Shown one piece after another: positions 54,415 to 62,806 of a stretch of 64,000 bases of DNA. The stretch spans positions 49,754 to 113,753 of the forward strand of contig JBNKEE010000036.1 in the NCBI GenBank assembly GCA_050288625.1, read 5' to 3'. The DNA comes from JAAGZL01 sp050288625. GTDB taxonomy: Bacteria > Pseudomonadota > Gammaproteobacteria > Chromatiales > Chromatiaceae. The position numbers and the translations under genes are program-made. Numbering within the stretch: the first letter of the stretch is position 1; every line of letters starts with the position of its first letter. The notes beneath the pieces are model-generated. The model did no database searches, was not told where the DNA came from, and was given only the letters and a program-made list of their open reading frames with translations.

Positions 54415-57400
54415 CTAACCCTTTATCTCATCCAGTATGACGGATACTTGTTCTATACGGTCCTGAGCGTTTGGCATATCACGGAAAAATTTGATCTTGT
54501 CCGCACCATCCAGTTTGAACTCTTTTGGGCGGAGCTGTATCAGTTGGATTAGATGGGTTGGGTCAATATTGGGTTCACCATTAAAGATAATACGACCTCC
54601 AGCAGGGCCGGCCTCAAGTTTATTGATGCCCATTGGATTGGCCTTTAGCTTGAGTTTTGTCATCTCTATGAGTGATTTGGTTTGTTCTGGTAGCAGCCCG
54701 AAGCGATCAATCATCTCCACCTGTAGTTCACGTAGTTCGTATGTTGATTCACTGCTGGCGATGCGTTTGTAAAGCACTAGACGTGTGTGCACATCCGGAA
54801 TGTAATCATCCGGTATCAGGGCAGGAAGTTGCAGATCTATCTCTGCACCATGGTCTAGTGGGCGGTCCAGATCAGGCTGTTGTCCAGATTTTAGGGCCTT
54901 CACCGCCCGTTCCAGCAGTTCGGTATATAGGGTGTAGCCGATTTCATGTATCTGCCCGCTTTGTCCCTCTCCCAGCAGTTCACCGGCACCGCGTATCTCC
55001 AGGTCGTGTGTGGCTAGAGTAAAGCCGGCACCCAGGTCTTCCATAGATTCTATGGCCTCAAGGCGCTTTCTGGCGTCAGGCGTTAGGTTCTTGGAGGGTG
55101 GTGTGATCAGATATGCGTAGGCCCGGTGATGAGATCTGCCAACTCGTCCACGCAACTGATGCAGCTGTGCCAACCCAAGCTTGTCGGCGCGATTTATGAG
55201 TATGGTGTTGGCACTTGGCACATCGATACCGCTTTCGATAATGGTGGTACAGAGTAGTATGTTGAAGCGCTGGTGATAGAAGTCCCGCATCACTGCCTCT
55301 AGCTCCCGTTCTCGCATCTGACCATGGGCTATCTGCAGTTTCACCCCGGGCATCATGGTCTCAATCCTGCTGGCCATATTCTCTATATTACTTACCTGGT
55401 TATGTAGGAAGTAGATCTGGCCTCCGCGTTTTATCTCACGCTGGCAGGCCTCTATCACCATGGCGTCGTTCCATTCACTGACAAAGGTCTTGATCGGATG
55501 CCTGGCCACAGGCGGTGTTGAGATGATGGATAGATCATACAAACCGGACAGCGCCATGTTCAGGGTACGAGGTATGGGGGTGGCGGTGAGGGTAAGTATA
55601 TCCACTTCTGCTCGTAGTGACTTCAGACGTTCCTTATGACGCACCCCGAAGCGGTGTTCTTCATCGATGATGACCAGACCCAGGCGTTTGAATTTGACGT
55701 CATTCTGCAGCAGCTTATGGGTGCCGATCACTATATCCACCGTACCATCAGTCAGGCCTTTGAGTACAAGCTGCTGTTGCTTTGTGGTGCCGAATCTGGA
55801 AAGGCTCTCAACACGTACTGGCCAGTCGGCGAATCGATCTGAGAAATTTTGGAAATGCTGTTGTGCCAGCAGGGTAGTGGGGGCAAGGATGGCTACTTGC
55901 TTGTTACCCTGTACTGCTGCAAACGCAGCGCGCATAGCCACCTCGGTCTTGCCGAAACCCACATCACCGCAGATCACACGCTCCATATGACGCGGCGACT
56001 CCATATCAGCCAAGACCGCATCTATGGCCTGCTGTTGGTCTGGGGTCTCCTCGAATTCAAAGTTGGCCGCAAAGCTTGCGTACTCATCCCCTGGTTGTGG
56101 GAATGCGTAACCTTGATTAGCTGCACGTCTGGCGTATATCTCCAATAGCTCAGCCGCCACGTCCCGTACCTTTTCGGCCGCCTTACGTTTAGCTTTTTCC
56201 CACTGATCTCCACCCAGGCGATGTAGCGGTGCACTCTCCGGTGAGGCGCCGGAATAACGGCTGATCAGGTGAAGGGATGAGACCGGCACATAGAGCTTGT
56301 CTCCTTTGGCATACTCAAGGGTGAGGTACTCGGTCTGCATACCGCCCACTTCCAGGGTCTGCAGGCCAACATAACGTCCCACGCCGTGATCCTCGTGCAC
56401 CGCCGGAGCGCCTATATGTAGCTCGGTCAGGTTGCGTATCACCTGGTCAGAGTCACCGAACTTCGCTCTGCGTCGACGTTCTTGACGTACCACCTCTCCC
56501 AGTAGCTGGCTCTCGGTTATGAGAGCGATCCTCTGGTCAGGCAGCCACATACCCTGTTCCAGTGGTGCCACAGCCAGGGCCAGCTCCACCTCGGTCTGTA
56601 GAAATTCAGCCCAGCTATCAAGTAGTATGGTCTTAATACCGTATCCAGCCAGGGTCTCTCTCAATACCTCCCTGCGTCCAGCGCTCTCTGCCACGAACAG
56701 GATCCTCCCTGATCCACTGGATATAAACTGTTGCAGCAGCGCGGCCGGTTGGGAGATCTTGGCCTGTAATCCTAGGGCCGGCAGCGCTTTTGTATTGAAG
56801 TTGTGGAACGACTTGAAGCCCTTGATGCGCGACTCTATCTCGCTGTTTTGTAGCCGAATCATGCGGCCTGTTTTCAGCCGGTTGGCCAGTTCTTCACTGG
56901 TTATGAATATCTCTTTCGGTTGTAGCAGAGGGCGTTCATGATCATGACGACGTTGCTCATAGCGTGAACTGACCTGCTCGAGATACCCATCGGCATGACC
57001 ATGGATTTCAGCATACTGGATATTAAGATAGTCCTTCGGCAGATAGTCAAACAGGGTGGCGGTTTGTTCGAAGAACAGGGGCAGGTAATACTCTAGTCCT
57101 CCAGGGGTATTACCGTCTGATACCTCACGGTATATCAAGCTGTTATTCGGATCGCCCTCAAAGGTGTTGCGAAATGCCTGGCGGAACCTGGTTATACCAT
57201 CCCGGTCCATAGGGAATTCACTGGCTGGCAAGATCTCTATCTGTTCGATCTTGTCCAGACTGCGTTGGGTCTCCGGATCGAAGGTGCGGATGCTTTCTAT
57301 CTCATCGTCAAATAGATCTATTCTCAGAGGATGCTGGCTTCCCATAGGAAACAGATCCAGAAGAGAACCGCGTACAGCAAACTCTCCATGCCCCAGGACC

Positions 57401-57909
57401 TGGGATACACAGCGGTAACCACTCTGTTCCAATCTGCTTCTGGTTTCGGCCAGGGACAGATGGTCACCAGTGTTATATAAAAAGGTCCTGTCTTCAACGT
57501 AGTTGCGTGGAGGGAGGCGTTGCAGCATGGTGCTGATGGGAATGATCAGTATCCCTTTGTTCATCCTGGGAAGCCGATGCAGGGCCTTGAGCCTCTCTGA
57601 CACCAGCTCCGGCAGGGGTGGGAACACATCGTAGGGCAGGGTTTCCCAATCCGGAAAGTTTATGACTGGGATGTCCCTCCCAGAAAGAAAGAATCTAAGA
57701 CTGCTTGTGAGTTGCGCTGCTGTTCGAACATCCTCCACTACCGCCAGCACCAGCCCAGGAAACTCCCTGACCGCAGAAGCGATCGCCAACGCATCACTTA
57801 TCCCATATAGCTGGCCCCATTGCAGGCGATCATCCCTAGCCTGTGGAAGCAGTGGGCTGGCTGGGTTACATATGGTCTGATCTTTTGTATTTGGTGGAGA
57901 TTCGAGCAT
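54415..57909 (-). CDS. mfd: Transcription-repair coupling factor Mfd
   Basis: 1164 residues, the usual length. Mfd removes RNA polymerase stalled at DNA damage and recruits UvrAB. The N-terminal part resembles UvrB (domains 1-3, about residues 1-340). The RNA-polymerase-interaction domain lies around 490-550 (EDHGVGRYVGLQTLEVGGMQTEYLTLEYAKGDKLYVPVSSL). The RecG-like helicase has Walker A CGDVGFGKTEVAMRAA, DEEH, LTATPIPRTLNMA and GRVGRSHHRAYAYL. The C-terminal TRCF domain follows. The gene begins at ATG 57909. Confidence 0.97.
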   Translation of the reverse strand: MLESPPNTKDQTICNPASPLLPQARDDRLQWGQLYGISDALAIASAVREFPGLVLAVVEDVRTAAQLTSSLRFFLSGRDIPVINFPDWETLPYDVFPPLPELVSERLKALHRLPRMNKGILIIPISTMLQRLPPRNYVEDRTFLYNTGDHLSLAETRSRLEQSGYRCVSQVLGHGEFAVRGSLLDLFPMGSQHPLRIDLFDDEIESIRTFDPETQRSLDKIEQIEILPASEFPMDRDGITRFRQAFRNTFEGDPNNSLIYREVSDGNTPGGLEYYLPLFFEQTATLFDYLPKDYLNIQYAEIHGHADGYLEQVSSRYEQRRHDHERPLLQPKEIFITSEELANRLKTGRMIRLQNSEIESRIKGFKSFHNFNTKALPALGLQAKISQPAALLQQFISSGSGRILFVAESAGRREVLRETLAGYGIKTILLDSWAEFLQTEVELALAVAPLEQGMWLPDQRIALITESQLLGEVVRQERRRRAKFGDSDQVIRNLTELHIGAPAVHEDHGVGRYVGLQTLEVGGMQTEYLTLEYAKGDKLYVPVSSLHLISRYSGASPESAPLHRLGGDQWEKAKRKAAEKVRDVAAELLEIYARRAANQGYAFPQPGDEYASFAANFEFEETPDQQQAIDAVLADMESPRHMERVICGDVGFGKTEVAMRAAFAAVQGNKQVAILAPTTLLAQQHFQNFSDRFADWPVRVESLSRFGTTKQQQLVLKGLTDGTVDIVIGTHKLLQNDVKFKRLGLVIIDEEHRFGVRHKERLKSLRAEVDILTLTATPIPRTLNMALSGLYDLSIISTPPVARHPIKTFVSEWNDAMVIEACQREIKRGGQIYFLHNQVSNIENMASRIETMMPGVKLQIAHGQMRERELEAVMRDFYHQRFNILLCTTIIESGIDVPSANTILINRADKLGLAQLHQLRGRVGRSHHRAYAYLITPPSKNLTPDARKRLEAIESMEDLGAGFTLATHDLEIRGAGELLGEGQSGQIHEIGYTLYTELLERAVKALKSGQQPDLDRPLDHGAEIDLQLPALIPDDYIPDVHTRLVLYKRIASSESTYELRELQVEMIDRFGLLPEQTKSLIEMTKLKLKANPMGINKLEAGPAGGRIIFNGEPNIDPTHLIQLIQLRPKEFKLDGADKIKFFRDMPNAQDRIEQVSVILDEIKG

Positions 57910-58099
57910 GGTGTTACTGCATTTGGTAGAAAGGGCCGGATTGTCTCACAATGAGGTTTTGGGGGAAATATTCTCTTTTGTTACAAAATGTTGACAACAC
58001 GTGGGAAATGGTTGGCTAGTGTTCTTGGTCCGCTAATGGTGTAAGATACACCCCCCTTAAGCAGATTATCTTATTTGTACCATTGACGGTTTCCACTGA
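57910..58099. other. Intergenic region between divergent mfd and the RND operon
   Basis: 190 bp. TTGACA at 57991-57996 could be a -35 box for rightward transcription, but the next -10-like element (TAGTGT, 20 bp on) is poorly spaced. Nothing else is clear. Confidence 0.35.
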
Positions 58100-59278
58100 A
58101 TGCAATTCTCAAGCAAAATTCCTTTCCAGATACCTTTCAAAATTCCCTTCCAGATCTCTAGGAAGTTGGGAATCACCCTGATTGGGCTGGTTGTCTTAAT
58201 AGGGCTGCCTATAACCATCAAGATGACGCAATTCGCAGTCATGGGTGCCGCGCAGATGCACATGCCACCTCAGACCGTAACGGCGGACAGCGTACGTAAA
58301 GCGGTCTGGCAAAATTCGGTCTCAGCCACCGGCACCCTGGTTGCCGTGCAGGGGGTAACGGTCAGTGCGGAATTGGGTGGGAAGGTCGTGGAGATTGACT
58401 TCGAGTCTGGTGGCCGAGTCAATACCGGTGATCTGTTGGTGCGTATAGATGTCTCCGCTGAAGAGGCGCAGCTACGCTCGGCCGAAGCCGCAGCTAAATT
58501 GGCGCGGATCAACCTGAATCGCAATCGCAACCTACGTAGAAACAAGACCGTATCTCAGGCCGATCTAGATAGTGCTGAGGCTAACTTCAAACAGGCCAAT
58601 GCACAGGTAGATAACATGCGCGCCGCCATCGATAAAAAGACTATACGTGCCCCATTTGCCGGTCAGCTGGGGATACGTCAGGTCAATCTGGGACAGATAG
58701 TTGATAAGGGCACATCTGTCGTCAGCCTGCAGACTATCGATCCCATATATGTTGATTTCTCACTTCCTCAGCAGCAGTTTTCCGTTCTGGCCCCTGAGAC
58801 CGAAGTTAATCTGACTACCGATGCAGCTCCGGACGAGGTCTTTCAGGGTAAGATCATCGCAGTGAATCCAGAGGTGGACCAGATGACTCGCAGCGTCCGG
58901 GTCAGGGCAACCCTGGATAACAAGAAGGAACTGCTGCGACCTGGCATGTTCGCCAATGTTGAAGTCCTTCTGCCTACCGAACAAAAAGTGCTGTCTATAC
59001 CTGCCACGGCTGTGCTTTATGCCCCTTATGGCGACACAGTCTTCGTTATCGATGAGGTAGAGGATAAAGCCAATGGTAAAAAACAATTGGTATTGCGACA
59101 GCAGATCATTCGTCTGGGTGGGACCAAGGGCGATTTCGTGGCCGTCACCGAAGGATTGAAAGAGGGGGAAAAAATAGTTACCAGTGGTGTGTTCAAACTA
59201 AGGCCGAAGATGGCGGTGGTCATAGACAATAAGCTCGCGCCCGAGGCGCAGCTGGCGCCCAAACCACCTAATAAGTGA
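58100..59278 (+). CDS. RND efflux periplasmic adaptor subunit
   Basis: 392 residues. The N-terminus begins with a short repeated, amphipathic IPFQIPFKIPFQ segment and a TM anchor (about 23-41). The lipoyl half-motifs (VSAELGGKVVEIDFESGGRVNTGDLLVRID and RAPFAGQLGIRQVNLGQIVDKGTSVVSLQ) flank a coiled-coil hairpin (about 115-180). The beta-barrel and membrane-proximal domains follow (LRPGMFANVEVLLP; KEGEKIVTSGVFKLRPKMAVVI). It bridges the pump to an outer-membrane channel that is not encoded here. The start ATG at 58100 lacks a clear ribosome-binding site. The pump gene follows 10 bp after its stop. Confidence 0.95.
   Translation: MQFSSKIPFQIPFKIPFQISRKLGITLIGLVVLIGLPITIKMTQFAVMGAAQMHMPPQTVTADSVRKAVWQNSVSATGTLVAVQGVTVSAELGGKVVEIDFESGGRVNTGDLLVRIDVSAEEAQLRSAEAAAKLARINLNRNRNLRRNKTVSQADLDSAEANFKQANAQVDNMRAAIDKKTIRAPFAGQLGIRQVNLGQIVDKGTSVVSLQTIDPIYVDFSLPQQQFSVLAPETEVNLTTDAAPDEVFQGKIIAVNPEVDQMTRSVRVRATLDNKKELLRPGMFANVEVLLPTEQKVLSIPATAVLYAPYGDTVFVIDEVEDKANGKKQLVLRQQIIRLGGTKGDFVAVTEGLKEGEKIVTSGVFKLRPKMAVVIDNKLAPEAQLAPKPPNK
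58115..58155 (+). repeat. Short direct repeat in the adaptor 5' end
   Basis: AAAATTCCTTTCCAGAT (58115-58131) and AAAATTCCCTTCCAGAT (58139-58155) differ at one base with a 24-bp period. It codes for the IPFQ/IPFK repeats at residues 7-19, which lie before the membrane anchor. Likely slippage expansion. Confidence 0.6.
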
Positions 59279-59288
59279 CCTGTTTGTC

Positions 59289-62200
59289 ATGAAGTTTTTT
59301 ACCGATCTGTTTATCCAGCGTCCGGTTCTTGCGATCGTGGTCAATCTGTTGATCGTGATTGCCGGAATACAGGCATGGAACTCCTTAAACATTAGGCAAT
59401 ATCCACGCAGTGATAACGCATCGATCAACATATCGACCGTGTATATAGGAGCCAGTGCGGAACTGGTGCGGGGATTTATCACTACACCGCTTGAGCAGGC
59501 GATCGCATCAGCTGATGGAATTGACTATATAGAGTCGAAGAGTCTGCAGGGCTATTCCACGGTAAATGCCCGCCTTAAACTTAATTATGATCCAACCAAG
59601 GCGCTGGCAGAGATAACAGCTAAGGTAAACCAGGTGAGGAACGATCTGCCGGCAGAGGCGCAGGTGCCAGCCATATCGATACAGTCGGCCGACACCAGAT
59701 TTGCATCCGCATATATCAGCTTTGCCTCTGATATCCTCTCTCAGGCCGAGATCACGGATTATCTGATCCGCGTGGTGCAGCCGCGTCTGGCGGCGGTCGC
59801 TGGGGTTCAGCGTGCGGCTATACTGGGTGCACGCACCTTCGCTATGCGCATCTGGCTCAAACCGGACAAGATGGCGGCTCTACATATCAGTCCGTCTCAG
59901 GTGCGACAAGCTCTTGCCGCCAACAATTTTCTCGCTGCTGTTGGCAGTACCAAAGGTTCACTGGTCCAGGTTAACCTGACGGCAAATACTGATCTGCACT
60001 CTATAGAAGAGTTTGAGCGTTTGGTGATATATCAGAAAGATGATGACATAGTGCGTCTCAGAGATATCGCTGATGTGGCTCTTGGTGCTGAGGACTACGA
60101 CACCTCGGTGCGTTATACCGGACAGACCGCAGTGTTCATGGGTATATTCCCTCTGCCTAACGCCAACACCATCGACGTCATCAAGTTGATCCGGGTCGAG
60201 ATAGACGCCATCGCGCGCGATCTGCCGAAAGGCCTTGAGGTCAATATCGGCTATGACGCTTCGGAGTACATAGCAAACGCCATTACCGAGGTCACCAAGA
60301 CTCTGGTTGATACCCTGGTGATAGTCATTATCGTTATCTTTCTTTTTCTTGGATCCTTGCGTTCGGCTTTGGTGCCGACCATCGCTATTCCTGTCTCACT
60401 GATCGGCAGCATCTTTTTGATGCAGGTGTTCGGCTTCACCTTAAACCTGCTTACTCTTTTGGCGATTGTGCTCTCCGTGGGCCTGGTCGTGGATGATGCC
60501 ATCGTGATGGTGGAAAACATCGAACGTCATCTGCGAGAAGGGCGGAGCAAGCTTGACGCGGCACTGCTCGGTGCGCGTGAGCTGGTGGGTCCGGTAATAG
60601 CAATGACTATTACACTGGCTGCGGTATATATGCCGGTGGCATTACAGGGTGGTTTGACCGGCGCACTGTTCCGAGAGTTCGCTCTTACCCTGGCGGGGAC
60701 AGTTACCATCTCCGGTATAGTGGCGCTGACCCTATCTCCAATGATGTCGTCCCACATGCTGCGTAGTGCTGCAGCCGAAGAGCGTGGTTTTACCGGTTGG
60801 GTTAACCACCACTTTGACCGCATGCGTGAGGCCTACGGACGTTTTGTCGGTAAGACCTTGACGGCACGCCCCTATGTATATGCAATATGGTTGGCCGTGT
60901 CTTTGATGGCGTTTCCCCTGTATAGCATGTCGCCGAAGGAGTTGGCGCCAAGCGAAGATCAGAGTGTGATATTCGGTATCATTAATGCTTCAGCCAATGC
61001 GACGGCTGACCAGAAAGAGTTTTTTGGGCGCGCTGTAGAAGAGGCCTTCCTCAGTACACCGGAAGCGGATCTAACCTTCCAGATCCTGTTTGCACCTTCC
61101 GTCGGGGCTGCCTTTGATACCGATGGTTTTTCCGGTATGGTGGTTAAGCCATGGCACGCTCCTCGCGAACGTACGGTCTTTGAAATTGTCCCTGAGATAC
61201 AGGCTAAACTTTCACAGATTCCTGGGTTTCAGATCTTTGCCACTACGCCACCCGCACTGCCAGGCGGCAGTAATTTTCCCATCGAGTTTATTATCGCTTC
61301 GACCGCAGATGCCAAACAGCTGCTGGGTTTTGCCCAACAGATACAGATGAAAGCGGCCATGAGTGGTATGTTCTATTTTCCGCCGCAGATAGATCTGAAA
61401 TATGACCAACCAGAGGCCAGGGTGGTGTTGGACCGGGATAAGATCGGGGCGCTCGGACTTAACCTCAGACAGGTCGGTAGCGATATGGCTGCGGCGCTGG
61501 GAGGGGATTTTGTAAACCGCTTTAATATCGCGGGCCGTAGCTATAAGGTAATTCCGCAGATAGAACGTAGTCAGCGTCTAAATCCTGAACAACTCACAAA
61601 TATCTATATAAATGGGCCTGAAGGAAAACTGATTTCATTAAGTAGTGTGGCGCATATTGAAAACAAGACGGTGCCACGTTCCCTCAATCGTTTTCAGCAA
61701 CTCAATGCAGTCAAGCTGTCGGGCATGACCAATCGTACTCTTGACCAGGCCCTTACCGTGTTGGAGGATGCTGCGCGGGAGATACTACCGCCCGGCTATA
61801 CCATCGACTACACAGGTGAGTCGCGCCAACTGCGGCAGGAGGGGAATAAGTTTCTCCCTGCTTTTGCACTTGCCATTGTTCTAATCTTTCTCGCTCTGGC
61901 AGTGCAGTTTAACTCCTTTCGTGATCCTTGCATCATACTGTTCGGCTCTGTGCCACTAGCTATGTTCGGTGCTCTACTTTTTACGTTCTTGAAGATGCCA
62001 AATCCCAACATGCCATTCTGGACCAACGGGTGGACTACCACCCTTAACATCTATGCTCAGGTCGGTATGGTGACTTTGGTGGGACTGATCGCAAAAAACG
62101 GTATTCTTATCGTTGAGTTCGCCAACAAGTTGCAAGAGCAGGGGCACTCAAAGTTGGATGCTATCCGTGAGGCATCCATGACCAGATTACGCCCGGTATT

Positions 62201-62423
62201 GATGACCACAGTCGCGACAGTAGCAGGTCACTTCCCTTTGACCCTGGTTACGGGAGCTGGCGCTGCTGCCCGTAACTCTATCGGTCTGGTCCTGGTTGGT
62301 GGTATGACTGTCGGCACCATCTTCACCCTATTTGTGTTGCCGTCGATCTATGTACTCCTGGCTAAGGATCACATTGTCGAAACTCCAGCCTCGGAAGAAG
62401 AAATGTTGTCTGCAGAGGTTTGA
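59289..62423 (+). CDS. RND multidrug efflux pump, AcrB-type
   Basis: 1044-residue inner-membrane proton-driven pump of the HAE-1 family. Twelve TM helices are expected. The proton-relay aspartates are in GLVVDDAIVMVENIERH near residue 400-415. The N-terminal MKFFTDLFIQRPVLAIVVNLLIV helix, AELVRGFITTPLEQAIASADGIDYIESKS, and the C-terminal-half GLIAKNGILIVEFANKLQEQG and LRPVLMTTVATVAGHFPLTL motifs are intact. Typical substrates of this group are antibiotics, dyes, fatty acids or aromatic compounds; specificity cannot be read. It is the last gene of a two-gene operon and lacks an outer-membrane factor gene. Confidence 0.96.
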   Translation: MKFFTDLFIQRPVLAIVVNLLIVIAGIQAWNSLNIRQYPRSDNASINISTVYIGASAELVRGFITTPLEQAIASADGIDYIESKSLQGYSTVNARLKLNYDPTKALAEITAKVNQVRNDLPAEAQVPAISIQSADTRFASAYISFASDILSQAEITDYLIRVVQPRLAAVAGVQRAAILGARTFAMRIWLKPDKMAALHISPSQVRQALAANNFLAAVGSTKGSLVQVNLTANTDLHSIEEFERLVIYQKDDDIVRLRDIADVALGAEDYDTSVRYTGQTAVFMGIFPLPNANTIDVIKLIRVEIDAIARDLPKGLEVNIGYDASEYIANAITEVTKTLVDTLVIVIIVIFLFLGSLRSALVPTIAIPVSLIGSIFLMQVFGFTLNLLTLLAIVLSVGLVVDDAIVMVENIERHLREGRSKLDAALLGARELVGPVIAMTITLAAVYMPVALQGGLTGALFREFALTLAGTVTISGIVALTLSPMMSSHMLRSAAAEERGFTGWVNHHFDRMREAYGRFVGKTLTARPYVYAIWLAVSLMAFPLYSMSPKELAPSEDQSVIFGIINASANATADQKEFFGRAVEEAFLSTPEADLTFQILFAPSVGAAFDTDGFSGMVVKPWHAPRERTVFEIVPEIQAKLSQIPGFQIFATTPPALPGGSNFPIEFIIASTADAKQLLGFAQQIQMKAAMSGMFYFPPQIDLKYDQPEARVVLDRDKIGALGLNLRQVGSDMAAALGGDFVNRFNIAGRSYKVIPQIERSQRLNPEQLTNIYINGPEGKLISLSSVAHIENKTVPRSLNRFQQLNAVKLSGMTNRTLDQALTVLEDAAREILPPGYTIDYTGESRQLRQEGNKFLPAFALAIVLIFLALAVQFNSFRDPCIILFGSVPLAMFGALLFTFLKMPNPNMPFWTNGWTTTLNIYAQVGMVTLVGLIAKNGILIVEFANKLQEQGHSKLDAIREASMTRLRPVLMTTVATVAGHFPLTLVTGAGAAARNSIGLVLVGGMTVGTIFTLFVLPSIYVLLAKDHIVETPASEEEMLSAEV

Positions 62424-62806
62424 TGCTCCACAAGATTCTGCGGGTTTTCTTAAGTTAGTATCTGGCTTCACCAACCTCCATCAACTGTTTGATTGACAGG
62501 ATTATTTTCCGTTTTCCGAAATAGATTTTGTTAAGTGCGATCCCTTGCTTTTCTCGCCAATCAAAAAACACAAACAAAGTCAACAAGTTATATATGTTTT
62601 TGTGTGACTGTTCTCATTGACTGCGTGACAATTACCCCACTTTAAGCAATGCATTCAACTCGCACCGGCACCCGGAGAAGAAGCGTGATCTGATCGACAA
62701 ATAGAATTTATGACTGCTGCTAATATCCCTATTCCGAACATGGATGACATAACTAGATTACGGAATTGATGAGTGGATGTATTAAATAATATTAGGAGGC
62801 GCGGTT
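62424..62806. other. Intergenic region before the tandem-repeat gene
   Basis: 383 bp, AT-rich, no gene seen. TTGACA occurs at 62493-62498 but lacks a well-spaced -10 box. A partly inverted ACACAAACA / TGTTTTTGTGT pair (around 62569-62605) is imperfect. AGGAGG (62794-62799) precedes the ATG at 62807. Confidence 0.4.

Noticed and set aside
53134..62500. Second copy of the TTGATTGACA promoter start at about 62490
   Set aside because: A matching TTGATTGACA occurs upstream of the repeat gene, but no suitably spaced -10 element follows.
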